Positions 1-8,835 of a stretch of DNA of 64,000 nucleotides are shown here, in pieces. Position numbers and translations under genes: made by a program. The stretch is from Deltaproteobacteria bacterium (lineage in GTDB: Bacteria > Desulfobacterota > Desulfarculia > Desulfarculales > Desulfarculaceae), in the NCBI GenBank assembly GCA_020444165.1, contig JAHLLK010000017.1:24527-88526 (forward strand), read 5' to 3'. The notes under the pieces were generated by a model that searched no databases, was not told the DNA's origin, and was given only the letters and a program-made list of their open reading frames with translations. Position 1 is the first letter of the stretch. Every line of letters begins with the position of its first letter.

Positions 1-2373
1 GTCCAGGATCTCGGGCGGGATGCCCAGCCCGGTGTCACTCACCTCCAGGCGGAGATAGGGCCCCGGCTCCAGGTGGGGCTGGCCGGCCGTGTCCGCCGGG
101 CCCAGCTCGTCCGCGGTGAGCCGCACCCGGAGCACCCCCCCCTGCTCCATGGCCTGGGCCGCGTTGGTGGCCAGGTTCATGAGCACCTGGTGGATCTGGG
201 TGGCGTCCACCAGGGCGATGGCTTCGGGGGCCGCGATCTCGGAGACGATGTCCACCGTGGACGGCAGGGAGGCCCGGAGGAAGCGGCAAGCCTCCTTGAC
301 CAGGCTGGAGAGCCGGGTGGGCACCCGCTCCTGCTCGGCCTGGCGGCTGAAGGTGAGGATCTGGCGCACCAGTTCCCGGGCCCGCTCCGAGGCCTTGAGC
401 ACCTCCTCCAAGGACTCGGGCCGGGCCTGGCCCGTCTCGGCGTCCAGGGCGGCCAGCTCGGTGTAGCCGATGATCGCCCCCAAGATGTTGTTGAAATCAT
501 GGGCGATGCCCCCGGCCAGCGTGCCCATGGCCTCCATCTTTTGAGCTTGGCGGAGCTGCTTCTCCAGGGCGTGGCGCAAGGCATGGTGCCGGTGGCCCTC
601 CAGGGCCAGGGCGTAGAGGGCGGCCAGGCGCTCCAGGGCCTTCAGCTCCCGGGCCCCGATCTTGCGCGCCGCATTGCCCACCACCAGGGCGCCGGTCACT
701 TGGTTGGCCAGGATTACCGGGGCCACGGCCAGGTTCGCCCAGGCCAGGCCGGCCAAGCCGCCCAGAGCGGCGACCGGCCTCTCCCCGGGCCCGTGAAAGG
801 CGGAGGCTTGGACCGGCAGCCTGGCGGGATCCTCCAGAACCAGGGCGGCGAAGTCCTCCGGCTCCCCGGTCCAGAGGCGGATTTTGAGGCGGGGCGGCCC
901 CCAGGCGGAGCCATACTCCGGCTCAAAGGAGATGAGCCCCCCCTTGACCGCGCTGGTGAGGCTTTGGGCCCGCTCCAGCACCTCCCAGGAGATGGCGTCC
1001 AGATCCGGGGAGGGCGACAAGAGGCTCTGGGCCAGCCCGGCCAGGGCGCTGGACACCACCAGCTGCCATTGCAGGGCCTCTTCGCTCAACCGCTGGCGGG
1101 TCACGTCCATGCCCACGGCCCAGGAATGCCAACCCGGCACCGGGAAGTCCCGCGAGATGTTGAACCAGCTCACCACCCGCCGGCTGCCGTCCAGGTGGCG
1201 CAACTCGGTTTCCCGGTCCCGGGAGGTCCGGCTGGCGTCGGCCGCCTCCCCCCTGAGCCAGCGGCGGAAGCCTGGATCGCTGGAGACCAGCTCCAGCCCC
1301 TGGGGGTTGTCCCGCAGGTCCTCGGCCCGATAGCCGGTCACCCGCTCGCATTCCCGGTTCCACGCCAGGACCCGGCCCTCCCGGTCCAGGGCGGCCAGCA
1401 TCACCGGCATGTGGGTGATGACCTGGCGCAGCCGCTCCTCGCTGACCCGAAGCCGCCTCTCCGCGGCCAGACGCTGGGTCACATCCTCCACAAAGCCTTC
1501 CAGATAGGCCAGGTCCCCCTTAGCATCGCGGACCGCCCGCACCTGCAGGTTGCCCACGAACTCCTCGCCGCCGGTCCGCCGCAGGTTGAGCTGGAAGTTC
1601 TTGGCCACGCCGTCGGCCAGGGCCCGGGCCTCCAGGCGCTGGTACTCCGCGGCCGCTTGGCAGAGGTCCCGGGCCGCGTCCAGGCGGGCCGCGACCACCT
1701 CGGCCGGGGAGTCATAGCCGAACACCTCGGCAAAGGCCTGATTCACGTTGACCAGCCGCCCCCCGGGCTCGGCCTGGAAGATGGCCAGGGGCGCCTGGTC
1801 GAAGAAATCCAGATACTGCAAGGTGTGCTCGCGGAAGGCCTTCTCCTGCCGCTTCATGCGGGTGATGTCGGTGACTGTGCCCACAATGCCCACCAGGCGG
1901 CCCGAGTCGTCCTGGATGGTGGCCTTGTGCAGGATGATTTCCCGGCGCCGGCCCTTGACGTTCAGGAACTCTGCCTCGTACTCCTGGTGCCCCGGGTGGG
2001 CCAACAGCTCCCTGTCCTTTATCTTTTGCAGACGGACCAGCTCCGGGGCGCCAAAGGCGGAGCTTTCCCGGCCCACGATATTCTCGCGGGTCAAGCCGGT
2101 CAGCTCCTCAAAGGCGCGGTTGCACCCCAGGTAGACGCCTTGCAGGTCTTTATAGAATATGGGAACCGGGATGGTTTCCATGAGGGTGTGCAAGAGATCG
2201 GGTTGCGCGGCCGAAGGCGGCGGGTCCGGATTATCCGGGCAGGCAGCCATTTGGTCCAGCAGGCCGTCCAACTCGGCCAGGGGGGCGTCTCCGCCGCTCG
2301 CCCGGCGGGCGCGCCAATCCAGCAGTTGGCGGATGATTTCGGCGATGCCGCTCTGGCTTTGGGTGGGTCGCAT
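1..2373 (-). CDS. multi-PAS hybrid-type sensor histidine kinase (3' end outside window)
   Basis: A minus-strand frame stays open from the ATG at 2373 to the window edge, giving about 791 visible residues. A short AGAGG lies just upstream of this ATG; an in-frame ATG at 2439 is the alternative. Reading the frame gives a PAS domain at about residues 58-175 (METIPVPIFYKD), two more PAS domains at about 180-430, a GAF-like stretch at about 440-600, and the HisKA box GTLAGGIAHDFNNIL with phospho-acceptor His625. The N box (HQVLMNLATNAAQAM) and first G box (SDTGLGIPP) follow before truncation. No transmembrane segment is seen, so it is probably a cytoplasmic sensor that phosphorylates a response regulator. 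A receiver domain could follow outside the window. The long plus-strand frame over this region is a GC-rich shadow. Confidence 0.9.
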   Translation of the reverse strand, partial: MRPTQSQSGIAEIIRQLLDWRARRASGGDAPLAELDGLLDQMAACPDNPDPPPSAAQPDLLHTLMETIPVPIFYKDLQGVYLGCNRAFEELTGLTRENIVGRESSAFGAPELVRLQKIKDRELLAHPGHQEYEAEFLNVKGRRREIILHKATIQDDSGRLVGIVGTVTDITRMKRQEKAFREHTLQYLDFFDQAPLAIFQAEPGGRLVNVNQAFAEVFGYDSPAEVVAARLDAARDLCQAAAEYQRLEARALADGVAKNFQLNLRRTGGEEFVGNLQVRAVRDAKGDLAYLEGFVEDVTQRLAAERRLRVSEERLRQVITHMPVMLAALDREGRVLAWNRECERVTGYRAEDLRDNPQGLELVSSDPGFRRWLRGEAADASRTSRDRETELRHLDGSRRVVSWFNISRDFPVPGWHSWAVGMDVTRQRLSEEALQWQLVVSSALAGLAQSLLSPSPDLDAISWEVLERAQSLTSAVKGGLISFEPEYGSAWGPPRLKIRLWTGEPEDFAALVLEDPARLPVQASAFHGPGERPVAALGGLAGLAWANLAVAPVILANQVTGALVVGNAARKIGARELKALERLAALYALALEGHRHHALRHALEKQLRQAQKMEAMGTLAGGIAHDFNNILGAIIGYTELAALDAETGQARPESLEEVLKASERARELVRQILTFSRQAEQERVPTRLSSLVKEACRFLRASLPSTVDIVSEIAAPEAIALVDATQIHQVLMNLATNAAQAMEQGGVLRVRLTADELGPADTAGQPHLEPGPYLRLEVSDTGLGIPPEILD

Positions 2374-2439
2374 GCCTCTTGATCCCGGATGAGGGGCCGC
2401 ACCGCCCCCGGCACCTAAGCCGCTAAGGGTCTCAGCCAT

Positions 2440-2895
2440 TCACGGGGGCGGGAAGCTCTGCGAACGAGGGGAAGCCTGCTTGCCGGGAGGGGCGGCGGAC
2501 GCCGTCCACCCGCCTGCCCCCTACCCCGCCACGCCTGGCCGCCGCCCCCCGGACGTCAAGCCATTTCCCTCCGGCGGTTGTCCCCCGGTCGGTGACGGAT
2601 GCGGGCTTCGCTGATCAGGGACAATCTTACCATGCCCGCTCCCAGGGCGGGACAGATTGCTGACCCAGGACGACTTGGCCTTGGTCGCCCACCTCTTTGG
2701 CAAAGGTCAAAAGGCGTGGATCTTGGCCATTTTGGCAAACAGCCAGGAAGCGCGGGGCCCTCCCCGGCCGGGCCCTGGGTCGGGACGGCTCATCCCGCCC
2801 GCGGCGGGAGATGTTTGGCCGGCGTGGGCACGGCGTTGTATGATGAAGAACGGGCGGGCCGCGGGAGAAAGGCCCCGGACCGGGAAGGAGCAAAC
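2440..2895. other. intergenic region between divergent genes
   Basis: This 456-base GC-rich stretch separates the leftward kinase from the rightward exported protein. Both promoters must lie here if they exist, but no convincing sigma-70 boxes or operator palindromes are visible. Open frames in it lack a convincing ribosome-binding site and are read as shadows. Confidence 0.4.
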
Positions 2896-3447
2896 ATGCC
2901 GCGCGCCAAATTTTTGGCTTTCATTCTCTTGATCTTCTTGGCCGGTTGGGCCCGGCCGGCCCTCGCCGTGGAGTTCCGCGCCTTGGTGCGGGTGGAGACC
3001 CTGGGCATGACCGAGACCGGCCGGCTCTACGTCAAGGGCCACCGCCAGCGCTTTGAAAAGGAAGAGCACGGCACGGTGGTCATCAACCTGGTGGACCTGG
3101 ACAAGGGCCAGGCCCTGGTCCTGTTCCCGGACACCAAAACCTATCGGCAATATCCCATCGAAGCTCAGGAGATGGCCGGCCTGCCGGTGCCGGTGGATCT
3201 GCCTCCCCAGGCCGAAAAGCAGGGCGAGGTGGATATGGACGGCTACAACTGCCAGAAATATCACTATATCCACGCCTATTACGGCGAGATCACCAGTTGG
3301 TGGTCCCCCTGGCTGGGCTTTCCCTTGAAGGTGATCCGCAAGACCCTGACCGGCGAGACCAAGGTCACCCTGAGCTACATCAAGGAAGGCTGGCTGCAAG
3401 ACGACCTCTTTGTGGTCCCCCAGGGGTACCGCAAGATATCCCAATGA
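2896..3447 (+). CDS. exported DUF4412-like protein
   Basis: A 183-residue protein starts at an ATG preceded by a good AAGGAG six bases upstream. Residues 1-24 form a Sec signal peptide (basic MPRAK, hydrophobic FLAFILLIFLAGW, cleavage near ALA-VEF). The mature part is a single beta-rich domain with repeated short strands (GRLYVKGHRQRFEK, TVVINLVDLDKGQ, ALVLFPDTKTY). This resembles the LolA-like/DUF4412 fold of periplasmic proteins that test whether a substrate converts a lipid- or polymer-bound signal. A longer in-frame extension upstream was rejected because the signal peptide and ribosome-binding site fix this start. The function is unknown and the family assignment is by pattern only. Confidence 0.8.
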   Translation: MPRAKFLAFILLIFLAGWARPALAVEFRALVRVETLGMTETGRLYVKGHRQRFEKEEHGTVVINLVDLDKGQALVLFPDTKTYRQYPIEAQEMAGLPVPVDLPPQAEKQGEVDMDGYNCQKYHYIHAYYGEITSWWSPWLGFPLKVIRKTLTGETKVTLSYIKEGWLQDDLFVVPQGYRKISQ

Positions 3448-3523
3448 GGCCGCGGGGAGGCCGTCCTCCCCTCCCAAAAGCGGGTGGGCGCTGGCGCCGG
3501 CCCTCGGAAAGGATGATCCAGGT

Positions 3524-4531
3524 ATGGACAAGGGTTGGACCAGCGAAGAGGTGCGGCGTTTGGCCGGGGCTTATTGGAGTTCCTGCGCCCTGCACGCCGG
3601 CGTGCAGACCGGGGTCACCACCTTTCTGGCCCAAAAGGGGCCGGCCACGGCCGCGGACCTGGCCACCCACCTGGGCCTGGATCCCCGGGCCACGGGTATG
3701 CTGTGCACGGCGCTGTTGGCCCTCAAGGCGGTGAGCCTGGCGGACGGGACCTACACCTTGGCCCCGGACCTGGCCCCCCTCCTGGACCCTGAAGCCCCCC
3801 AGAGCCTGGCCAATTCCATCCTGCATTTGGCGGATATGGTGCCCGATTGGGGCCGCCTGGCCCAGTGCGTGACCACCGGCCGGCCGGTGCCCGAGGAGGA
3901 AGAGGACCCCGGGGCGGGACAGCAGAACCGGGCCCACTTCTACCGGGCCATGCGCGATCTGGCCCGCGGCCAGGCCCCGGGCCTGGCGGCCGTCCTGGGC
4001 CTCCGGGCCGGCATGCGGGTGTTGGACCTGGGCGGCGGGCCGGGCGTCTACGGCCTCAATTTCGCGGCCGAGACCCCGGGCCTGGACGTGACCATTTTCG
4101 ACCTGCCCCAGGCCGAACAGTTCTTCCGCCAGGAAGCGGCGCGCCTGCCCGCGGCCCATGGCGTCAAATTCCTGGCGGGGGATTTCACAGACACGCCCCT
4201 GGGCGGGCCCTATGACCTCATCTGGCTCTCCCAGGTGCTGCACGGCCAGGGGCCGGAATCCTGCCAAAAACTCCTGAACAAAGCCGTTGCCGCCCTGGCC
4301 CGGGGCGGCATGATCTATATCCAGGAGTTCGTGCTGGACCGGGAAAACCCCGTGCCCCCCTGGCCGGCCCTGTTCTCCCTGAACATGCTCATCAACACCC
4401 CCCACGGCCAGAGCTACTCGGCCGGAGAGCTGACGGGCTTCCTCAGCCGGACCGGGCTCTGCCGGGCGGAGCACCTGGGCCCCACCCGGCCGGGCTCGCC
4501 GGCCGGTCTGGTGCGGGGGGTTCGGGAATAG
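3524..4531 (+). CDS. SAM-dependent O-methyltransferase (Methyltransf_2-like)
   Basis: A 335-residue protein begins at an ATG with AAAGGA ten bases upstream. The N-terminal 100 residues look like the winged-helix dimerisation domain of plant-type and polyketide O-methyltransferases (ATAADLATHLGLDPRAT). The catalytic Rossmann domain follows, with motif I VLDLGGGPGVYGLNFA at about 166-181 and an acidic strand end TIFDLPQ, then DLIWLSQVLHGQ and GGMIYIQEFVLD. It probably transfers a methyl group from S-adenosylmethionine to a hydroxyl on a small molecule; the substrate cannot be told from sequence. It follows the DUF4412-like gene by about 75 bases and may be cotranscribed with it. It ends about 100 bases from the convergent Fic gene. 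Confidence 0.85.
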   Translation: MDKGWTSEEVRRLAGAYWSSCALHAGVQTGVTTFLAQKGPATAADLATHLGLDPRATGMLCTALLALKAVSLADGTYTLAPDLAPLLDPEAPQSLANSILHLADMVPDWGRLAQCVTTGRPVPEEEEDPGAGQQNRAHFYRAMRDLARGQAPGLAAVLGLRAGMRVLDLGGGPGVYGLNFAAETPGLDVTIFDLPQAEQFFRQEAARLPAAHGVKFLAGDFTDTPLGGPYDLIWLSQVLHGQGPESCQKLLNKAVAALARGGMIYIQEFVLDRENPVPPWPALFSLNMLINTPHGQSYSAGELTGFLSRTGLCRAEHLGPTRPGSPAGLVRGVRE

Positions 4532-4560
4532 CACAGGGAAAGAGTGCTGGTGACCAGGTG

Positions 4561-4592
4561 AAAAATCGGCACGGCGCGGGCAGCGCCGTGCC
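4561..4592 (-). terminator. Rho-independent terminator of the Fic gene
   Basis: A perfect 10-bp GC-rich stem (4568-4577 with 4583-4592) and 5-base loop is followed, on the minus strand, by a run of five T (4561-4565). It lies about 40 bases beyond the Fic stop codon. It could also serve the convergent methyltransferase gene. Confidence 0.75.
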
Positions 4593-4629
4593 TCGTCGAT
4601 CCGTGGCAAATCGCGGGCTAACCTCTATC

Positions 4630-5808
4630 TTAAACTTCAATTTTTCTATGTGGCATGAAGGCGAAAATCGTTTCTATTTTAGGACTAACTTTCCTACCTT
4701 TTATGACGAGTAAATCCATCCTCTCAAGAGCGTTGATATCCCGGGTAATCGCCTTCGGTGTCAGCTTGGAATAGTATCTGGCCATCTCCGTACTCAGATC
4801 GGGAATCTCTGCCGAGGAAATAAAGCCGGTGAAAGGCATCGCCAAAATCAAATCGCGCCTTCGGCGGTTGGCCTCCCCCTTCAGCTTACCGAATTTCTCA
4901 TGAATATAACTTTCCCATGCCACTCTAAGTTGATATCCCTGTATCAAATCTACCTGTTCCCTCAAGCCATCCAAAAAGCCTTGCACGGCATATTCAATAA
5001 ATTTTACAACACCTTCTGCTCCCTTCCTGGCTTCATCAAGACGCAAATAATACTTGGATCTCGTTTTATTATAGTGATTACTAAGAAGATGAACACACGG
5101 TTGAGGGCAACCGGAGCTGGCCAAAAAATATAGCTCGATCAGCCGGGCGGTGCGGCCATTACCATCCCCAAAGGGATGTATCCAAGCCAGATACAGATGG
5201 GCCACCACCGCCTTAATCAGGGCATAGGCTATTCTTTGATCCTTTGGCATGGGAAAATCATTGAGCATTTGGCAGTAGCGGTCCATGAGGTAAGCAACAT
5301 CCTCTGGGGGAGCCGATCGGTAAGTGCCGGCGCCAACCTGACAGTTGCGATAGTCCCCGGGAGTAACGTGCTCGGGCAATTCCAAACCCGCCAGGACAAG
5401 AGAATGCCAATGGCGGATCAAATCCGGAGATATTGTCTCTACATCTTCAGTGATTACTCCCTGCCAACACTCCGCGAAAGCCACGAGAACATTTTGCACC
5501 TCCTTGGCCATATATTGACGTGACGGTGGGACTGCTTCCTGTCCCTTGTTCATCACGTCTTGAATCTCTTCTTCGGTGAGGGTGTTTCCTTCTATGGCCG
5601 TGGTGGCTTGCACCCCTTTTCGCAGATTGACTTCCATCAGTTTTTGAGATACCGCCGGCTTCAGCGCCACATTGGCGACGTGCTCGCATTTGGAGGCGCA
5701 TTCCCCCAAGGCGACCCATGTTTTCGGGGCGACCCGGTTGAGATCCAAGTTAAAATCGATCCAGGGATGTGTCCGTTCGTATGTCCGTTTCATAATTAGA
5801 TTAACCAT
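4630..5808 (-). CDS. Fic family protein (AMP-transferase-like), probably horizontally acquired
   Basis: A 392-residue protein carries the complete Fic core HPFGDGNGRTAR with catalytic His211. The N-terminal inhibitory-helix motif [S/T]xxxE[G/N] is present as TTAIEGN (E73), as in class II Fic proteins that self-inhibit by blocking the ATP site. A C-terminal winged-helix-like segment (AITRDINALERMDLLVIKGRK) is typical of stand-alone Fic/DOC proteins. Such enzymes transfer AMP or related groups to protein hydroxyls. The gene is clearly AT-richer than its neighbours and sits just downstream of the phage block. It is therefore plausibly a phage cargo gene or an independent import. No antitoxin partner is visible. 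The ATG at 5793 is an alternative start; neither has a strong ribosome-binding site. Confidence 0.9.
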   Translation of the reverse strand: MVNLIMKRTYERTHPWIDFNLDLNRVAPKTWVALGECASKCEHVANVALKPAVSQKLMEVNLRKGVQATTAIEGNTLTEEEIQDVMNKGQEAVPPSRQYMAKEVQNVLVAFAECWQGVITEDVETISPDLIRHWHSLVLAGLELPEHVTPGDYRNCQVGAGTYRSAPPEDVAYLMDRYCQMLNDFPMPKDQRIAYALIKAVVAHLYLAWIHPFGDGNGRTARLIELYFLASSGCPQPCVHLLSNHYNKTRSKYYLRLDEARKGAEGVVKFIEYAVQGFLDGLREQVDLIQGYQLRVAWESYIHEKFGKLKGEANRRRRDLILAMPFTGFISSAEIPDLSTEMARYYSKLTPKAITRDINALERMDLLVIKGRKVSPKIETIFAFMPHRKIEV

Positions 5809-6104
5809 ATATAATTATTACAATATTATTTTTTACTTCCAGTTTTTGTCCTTTGCCGTGTCCCATATTTTATACATCAGTTGGCCGGTGTCAAATAAAT
5901 GAGATTTTCACATGCCCACCAGTCCCACTCAAAAGGCCATAGGGTGAACAAGCTGATTATCTTGAAAATTCCTCCCATGCGGCCACATTTCCCGTTCTTG
6001 CACGGAAAATGGCCAGAGCGGATTCCCAAGGAAGAGACGTCTTCTTTCCGCCGGCCGGGTCAGCCGCCCGGCCAGCGGAGTGATATTCTCGGCCTGAACG
6101 AAGC
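5809..6104. other. AT-rich junction between Fic gene and phage block
   Basis: The left half, about 5809-5960, is markedly AT-rich and holds the probable Fic promoter; composition returns to host-like values toward 6104. No tRNA, integrase gene or obvious direct repeat of an attachment site was seen. Confidence 0.4.
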
Positions 6105-6626
6105 CTAGTAACTCATCAAGTCAGTGGTGGAGACATCCGGGTCGGGATGCACGCTGCCAGCCACCCCGAAGCGCTCCTCGAACCAGGCATGGGACACCTC
6201 CACCGCGGCCAATTCTTGGGGCGTAGCCGCCGCGGCCAGGGCGGCCTTGCGCTCGAAATAAGCCGCGATGAGGGACTGTTTCCAGGCCCGGGTGGCCAAC
6301 ACCGGGGCGGGCGGCTCCTGGCCCGCCTCCAGGGCCGCCAGGGCCGCGTCCCGGAGGTTGCCGGCCAGAGCCGCGTCATAGCGGACGGCCCCGTCGGGCT
6401 TATGGGCCACGAAGCGGTCCACCGCGCTCTTGAGCGCCCACTGGGCCTCGGTATGCATTTTTTCCAAGTCCACCGGCGGGTCCTGGATCACTCCGCCGGC
6501 CGCTTCCCAGGCCAGGATGGCCCGGCGGTCAGCATTGGCCGGGTCGTCGGGCACGGCATGCGCCATACCCTCAGCGCCCAGGACTTCCAACCATCCATTG
6601 TGTTTAATCACCTGATTTATCTGCAT
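6105..6626 (-). CDS. phage tail-fibre accessory protein, hypothetical
   Basis: A 173-residue protein starts at an ATG preceded by AGGGGGG. It lies ten bases after the tail-fibre gene and is the last gene of the phage block. That position is typical of fibre-assembly chaperones or small fibre-tip proteins. The sequence is hydrophilic and largely helical, rich in Ala and Glu (AALAGNLRDAALAALEAGQ). It has no signal peptide or membrane segment. No specific domain is recognised; the functional suggestion is from position only. Confidence 0.7.
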   Translation of the reverse strand: MQINQVIKHNGWLEVLGAEGMAHAVPDDPANADRRAILAWEAAGGVIQDPPVDLEKMHTEAQWALKSAVDRFVAHKPDGAVRYDAALAGNLRDAALAALEAGQEPPAPVLATRAWKQSLIAAYFERKAALAAAATPQELAAVEVSHAWFEERFGVAGSVHPDPDVSTTDLMSY

Positions 6627-6635
6627 CGCACCCCC

Positions 6636-7856
6636 CTATAGCTCTGCGACCAATTCGCCCCAATTATTGTCGACCGTGAAGTACCCCATGCTCGTGCTTA
6701 ATCCTGACCATTCCCCCAAGCGCAGCTTAAGCCCATCGATATGGGTCTGGCTTGCAATGATGCTCAGAGGGTTGGCGGTGGTGTCTCCCCAGCTTCCGCC
6801 GGTAGCCGCCATCAGACTTGTGGACAGCAGGTTGACGGTCGGGGACACGCGCAAGTTCAAGCCACACATTTGAAAAGTGATCATGGAGGAATTGGCGGCC
6901 CAGCCGGGCACTCCCCGACCGAGTTTCATATAGTAGCGTCGGCATATCGCTAGTTCACTTGCATAGGTTCGCTGCTCAAAGGCCGTACACTCCGAACCCA
7001 CTTCCAGTTGGGCATAGGCCAGGTCGACGCGGTCATCCACCGCGGCGTTGGTGTCGTCCAGCCAGACAAACACCGCCAGATTGTTGACCGTGTCCGGCAC
7101 GTAAACGTTTTCCAGTTTGCCGCGCATACCGGCCCAGTCCGGAGTCAATGGCTCGGTAAGGCCCAATCTTATCCAATCGGCCGCCCAGATGGGCTCGGCC
7201 CCCGCCCCGGCCCACACCGCCACCACGTCGCGGGTCACCGCGTCGGCCGTGCCGGTCCAGCCCAGGAGGGCCAGGCGCACCTTGGAAGTGGATAGGTTGG
7301 CTTCATGCCGTTTGGCGCTGACCGCAAATGACACCACGCGTTCATTGCAGAAGTAAGTGTCCTTGGCCTCCAGGATTTGCACCCAGCCCCATTGCTTGTT
7401 GGCCGTTTCCTGGATGTTGGCCAGGTAGTGCTGAGCCGTGGGATTAGCGAAAATGCTCACGTCAATCACATCGTCACCGTCCGACAAGAGGCACCAGCGG
7501 TCGGGCAGATAGGCGCCGTCATTATTGGCGGGGGATGTGGTGGAGGTGAAAGCGGTGCCCCGCTGGGCCACGTTGAATGCGCCGTTGATCAGCAGGTTCT
7601 TGCGGCCCAGGGCCTCGGCCCCGCCGGCGTACTGCCAGGCGCTGCCGGAGTAGCGCCACAGGGCGGGGTAATCATCGTCCACCCACAACAGCCCGGCGTA
7701 CGGCGTGGCATAGGCCAGGCGCTCGGCCCGGGGGCCCACCCGGACCTTGGCCGTGCCCTCGCCCGCGGCCTGCACGTCGGCGTCGATCTGGTTGAAGGTG
7801 TCCCGGAGGGCGAAATCCCAGTCCCCGCTGGAGCGGGAAGGCAGATTGTAAGCCAT
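6636..7856 (-). CDS. phage tail fibre / receptor-binding protein
   Basis: A 406-residue protein begins at an ATG with TAGGAG six bases upstream. An N-terminal 85-residue attachment segment is followed by NLLINGAFNVAQRGT and DGAYLPDRW. This opening is characteristic of a carbohydrate-binding-like module shared by many phage fibres and appendage proteins. The same module ends with AYAQLEVGSECTAFE and an R-R-Y-Y motif, all present here. The remaining 90 C-terminal residues have a beta-rich, Ser/Thr/Gly-rich composition expected of a fibre tip. It likely decides host binding at the cell surface. It is followed by the accessory gene and preceded by the hub genes. Confidence 0.8.
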   Translation of the reverse strand: MAYNLPSRSSGDWDFALRDTFNQIDADVQAAGEGTAKVRVGPRAERLAYATPYAGLLWVDDDYPALWRYSGSAWQYAGGAEALGRKNLLINGAFNVAQRGTAFTSTTSPANNDGAYLPDRWCLLSDGDDVIDVSIFANPTAQHYLANIQETANKQWGWVQILEAKDTYFCNERVVSFAVSAKRHEANLSTSKVRLALLGWTGTADAVTRDVVAVWAGAGAEPIWAADWIRLGLTEPLTPDWAGMRGKLENVYVPDTVNNLAVFVWLDDTNAAVDDRVDLAYAQLEVGSECTAFEQRTYASELAICRRYYMKLGRGVPGWAANSSMITFQMCGLNLRVSPTVNLLSTSLMAATGGSWGDTTANPLSIIASQTHIDGLKLRLGEWSGLSTSMGYFTVDNNWGELVAEL

Positions 7857-7971
7857 GTGCTTCTCCTAACCTGGTTTCGCAAAGGCCGTCAGGCCTCTGG
7901 CAAGCTGACGCGGTTAATCGCGGGTTTTTCCGAATCCGTGCATTGGCCTCGGGAGGTTTATCCCCGGCCGG

Positions 7972-8835
7972 CTAGCGGCTCTCCCGGACCGAAAGGGCCA
8001 GAGAGCCGCGGCACAGCGCCCCCACCTCGACGGCGGCGGGCTCGGTGAGGTGGCAGTAGAGCTGGTTGTGCAGGCGGCCGCCCAGGATCCCCAGCCCGGC
8101 CAGGAAATCTCCCACAAAGGAAACCCCCACCCCCAACTGCTGGACCGTGGCATACCAGGTGCCCCAGGTTTCCCCGGGGTCCACCTGGTCATAACGATAG
8201 GATGCCTCCCGGAACTTGGTCTGGCGGTCCCGCCAGGGCTGGCCGCCCTTGCTGTAGGTGATGCTGCTGGGGTCCCGGGGGGCGTTTTCCATGCCCTCGG
8301 ACACCCCCCGCCCCGAGGAGCGGTAGGCGTCCAGGAGCAAGCGCCCGGCCTCCACATGGCCCGCGGGATTGCCGGGGTCGGCCAGGCTCACCCGCCAGAA
8401 TCGGGCCACCACCTGGTCGAAGTAGATGACCCGGAGGGTGCCGGCCGGGAAATAGGCGGCCACCTCCTCGGGCGTGAGATAACCGCCGTAACCCGTTTCC
8501 CCGAACCCGCCTTCGCCAAAGCCGAACAACGGTTCCCAGGCCGGATAGGTGTCGTTTTTCAGGTCGTCCCCGCCGGCCAGGGTGCCGGCGGCCAGGCTGA
8601 TGGCGCCAAAGGCGGTGAGGTTGTGGTTCACCAGGGCCAGGCAGTTGAAGGCCCGGGCCTGGCCGAAATCCAGGTCCACGTACTCGGACGCGCACCCGGC
8701 GGCCCGCCATACCCGGGTGCGGAACTGGTCCTGAAGATGGGTCACGGGCAGCGCCGCGGCGGCGCTGGAGGCGGTGAGCGTGGCGCCGTCCACCAAGCTC
8801 CCCAAAAGCAATCTGGTCTGCACAGGCATGGACAT
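7972..8835 (-). CDS. phage tail/baseplate protein, galactose-binding-like
   Basis: A 287-residue protein starts at an ATG that overlaps the stop of the upstream hub gene by one base (TGATG), so the two are translationally coupled. The N-terminal half has a beta-rich, discoidin-like pattern (YVDLDFGQARAFNCLALVNHNL). Such domains are frequent in tail-tip and appendage proteins that contact surface glycans. A Gly-rich loop GFGEGGFGETGYGG lies in the middle. No catalytic motif is seen. Position between hub and fibre genes supports a tail-tip role. The domain suggestion is by eye and needs a profile search. Confidence 0.6.
   Translation of the reverse strand: MSMPVQTRLLLGSLVDGATLTASSAAAALPVTHLQDQFRTRVWRAAGCASEYVDLDFGQARAFNCLALVNHNLTAFGAISLAAGTLAGGDDLKNDTYPAWEPLFGFGEGGFGETGYGGYLTPEEVAAYFPAGTLRVIYFDQVVARFWRVSLADPGNPAGHVEAGRLLLDAYRSSGRGVSEGMENAPRDPSSITYSKGGQPWRDRQTKFREASYRYDQVDPGETWGTWYATVQQLGVGVSFVGDFLAGLGILGGRLHNQLYCHLTEPAAVEVGALCRGSLALSVRESR

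Noticed and set aside
73..2382. 769-residue plus-strand frame
   Set aside because: It is antisense to the histidine kinase, whose PAS, HisKA and N-box motifs read cleanly on the minus strand. GC-rich codon bias keeps opposite frames open.
5809..6104. phage attachment site
   Set aside because: No direct repeat shared by both ends of the phage block was seen, and no integrase or tRNA is nearby.
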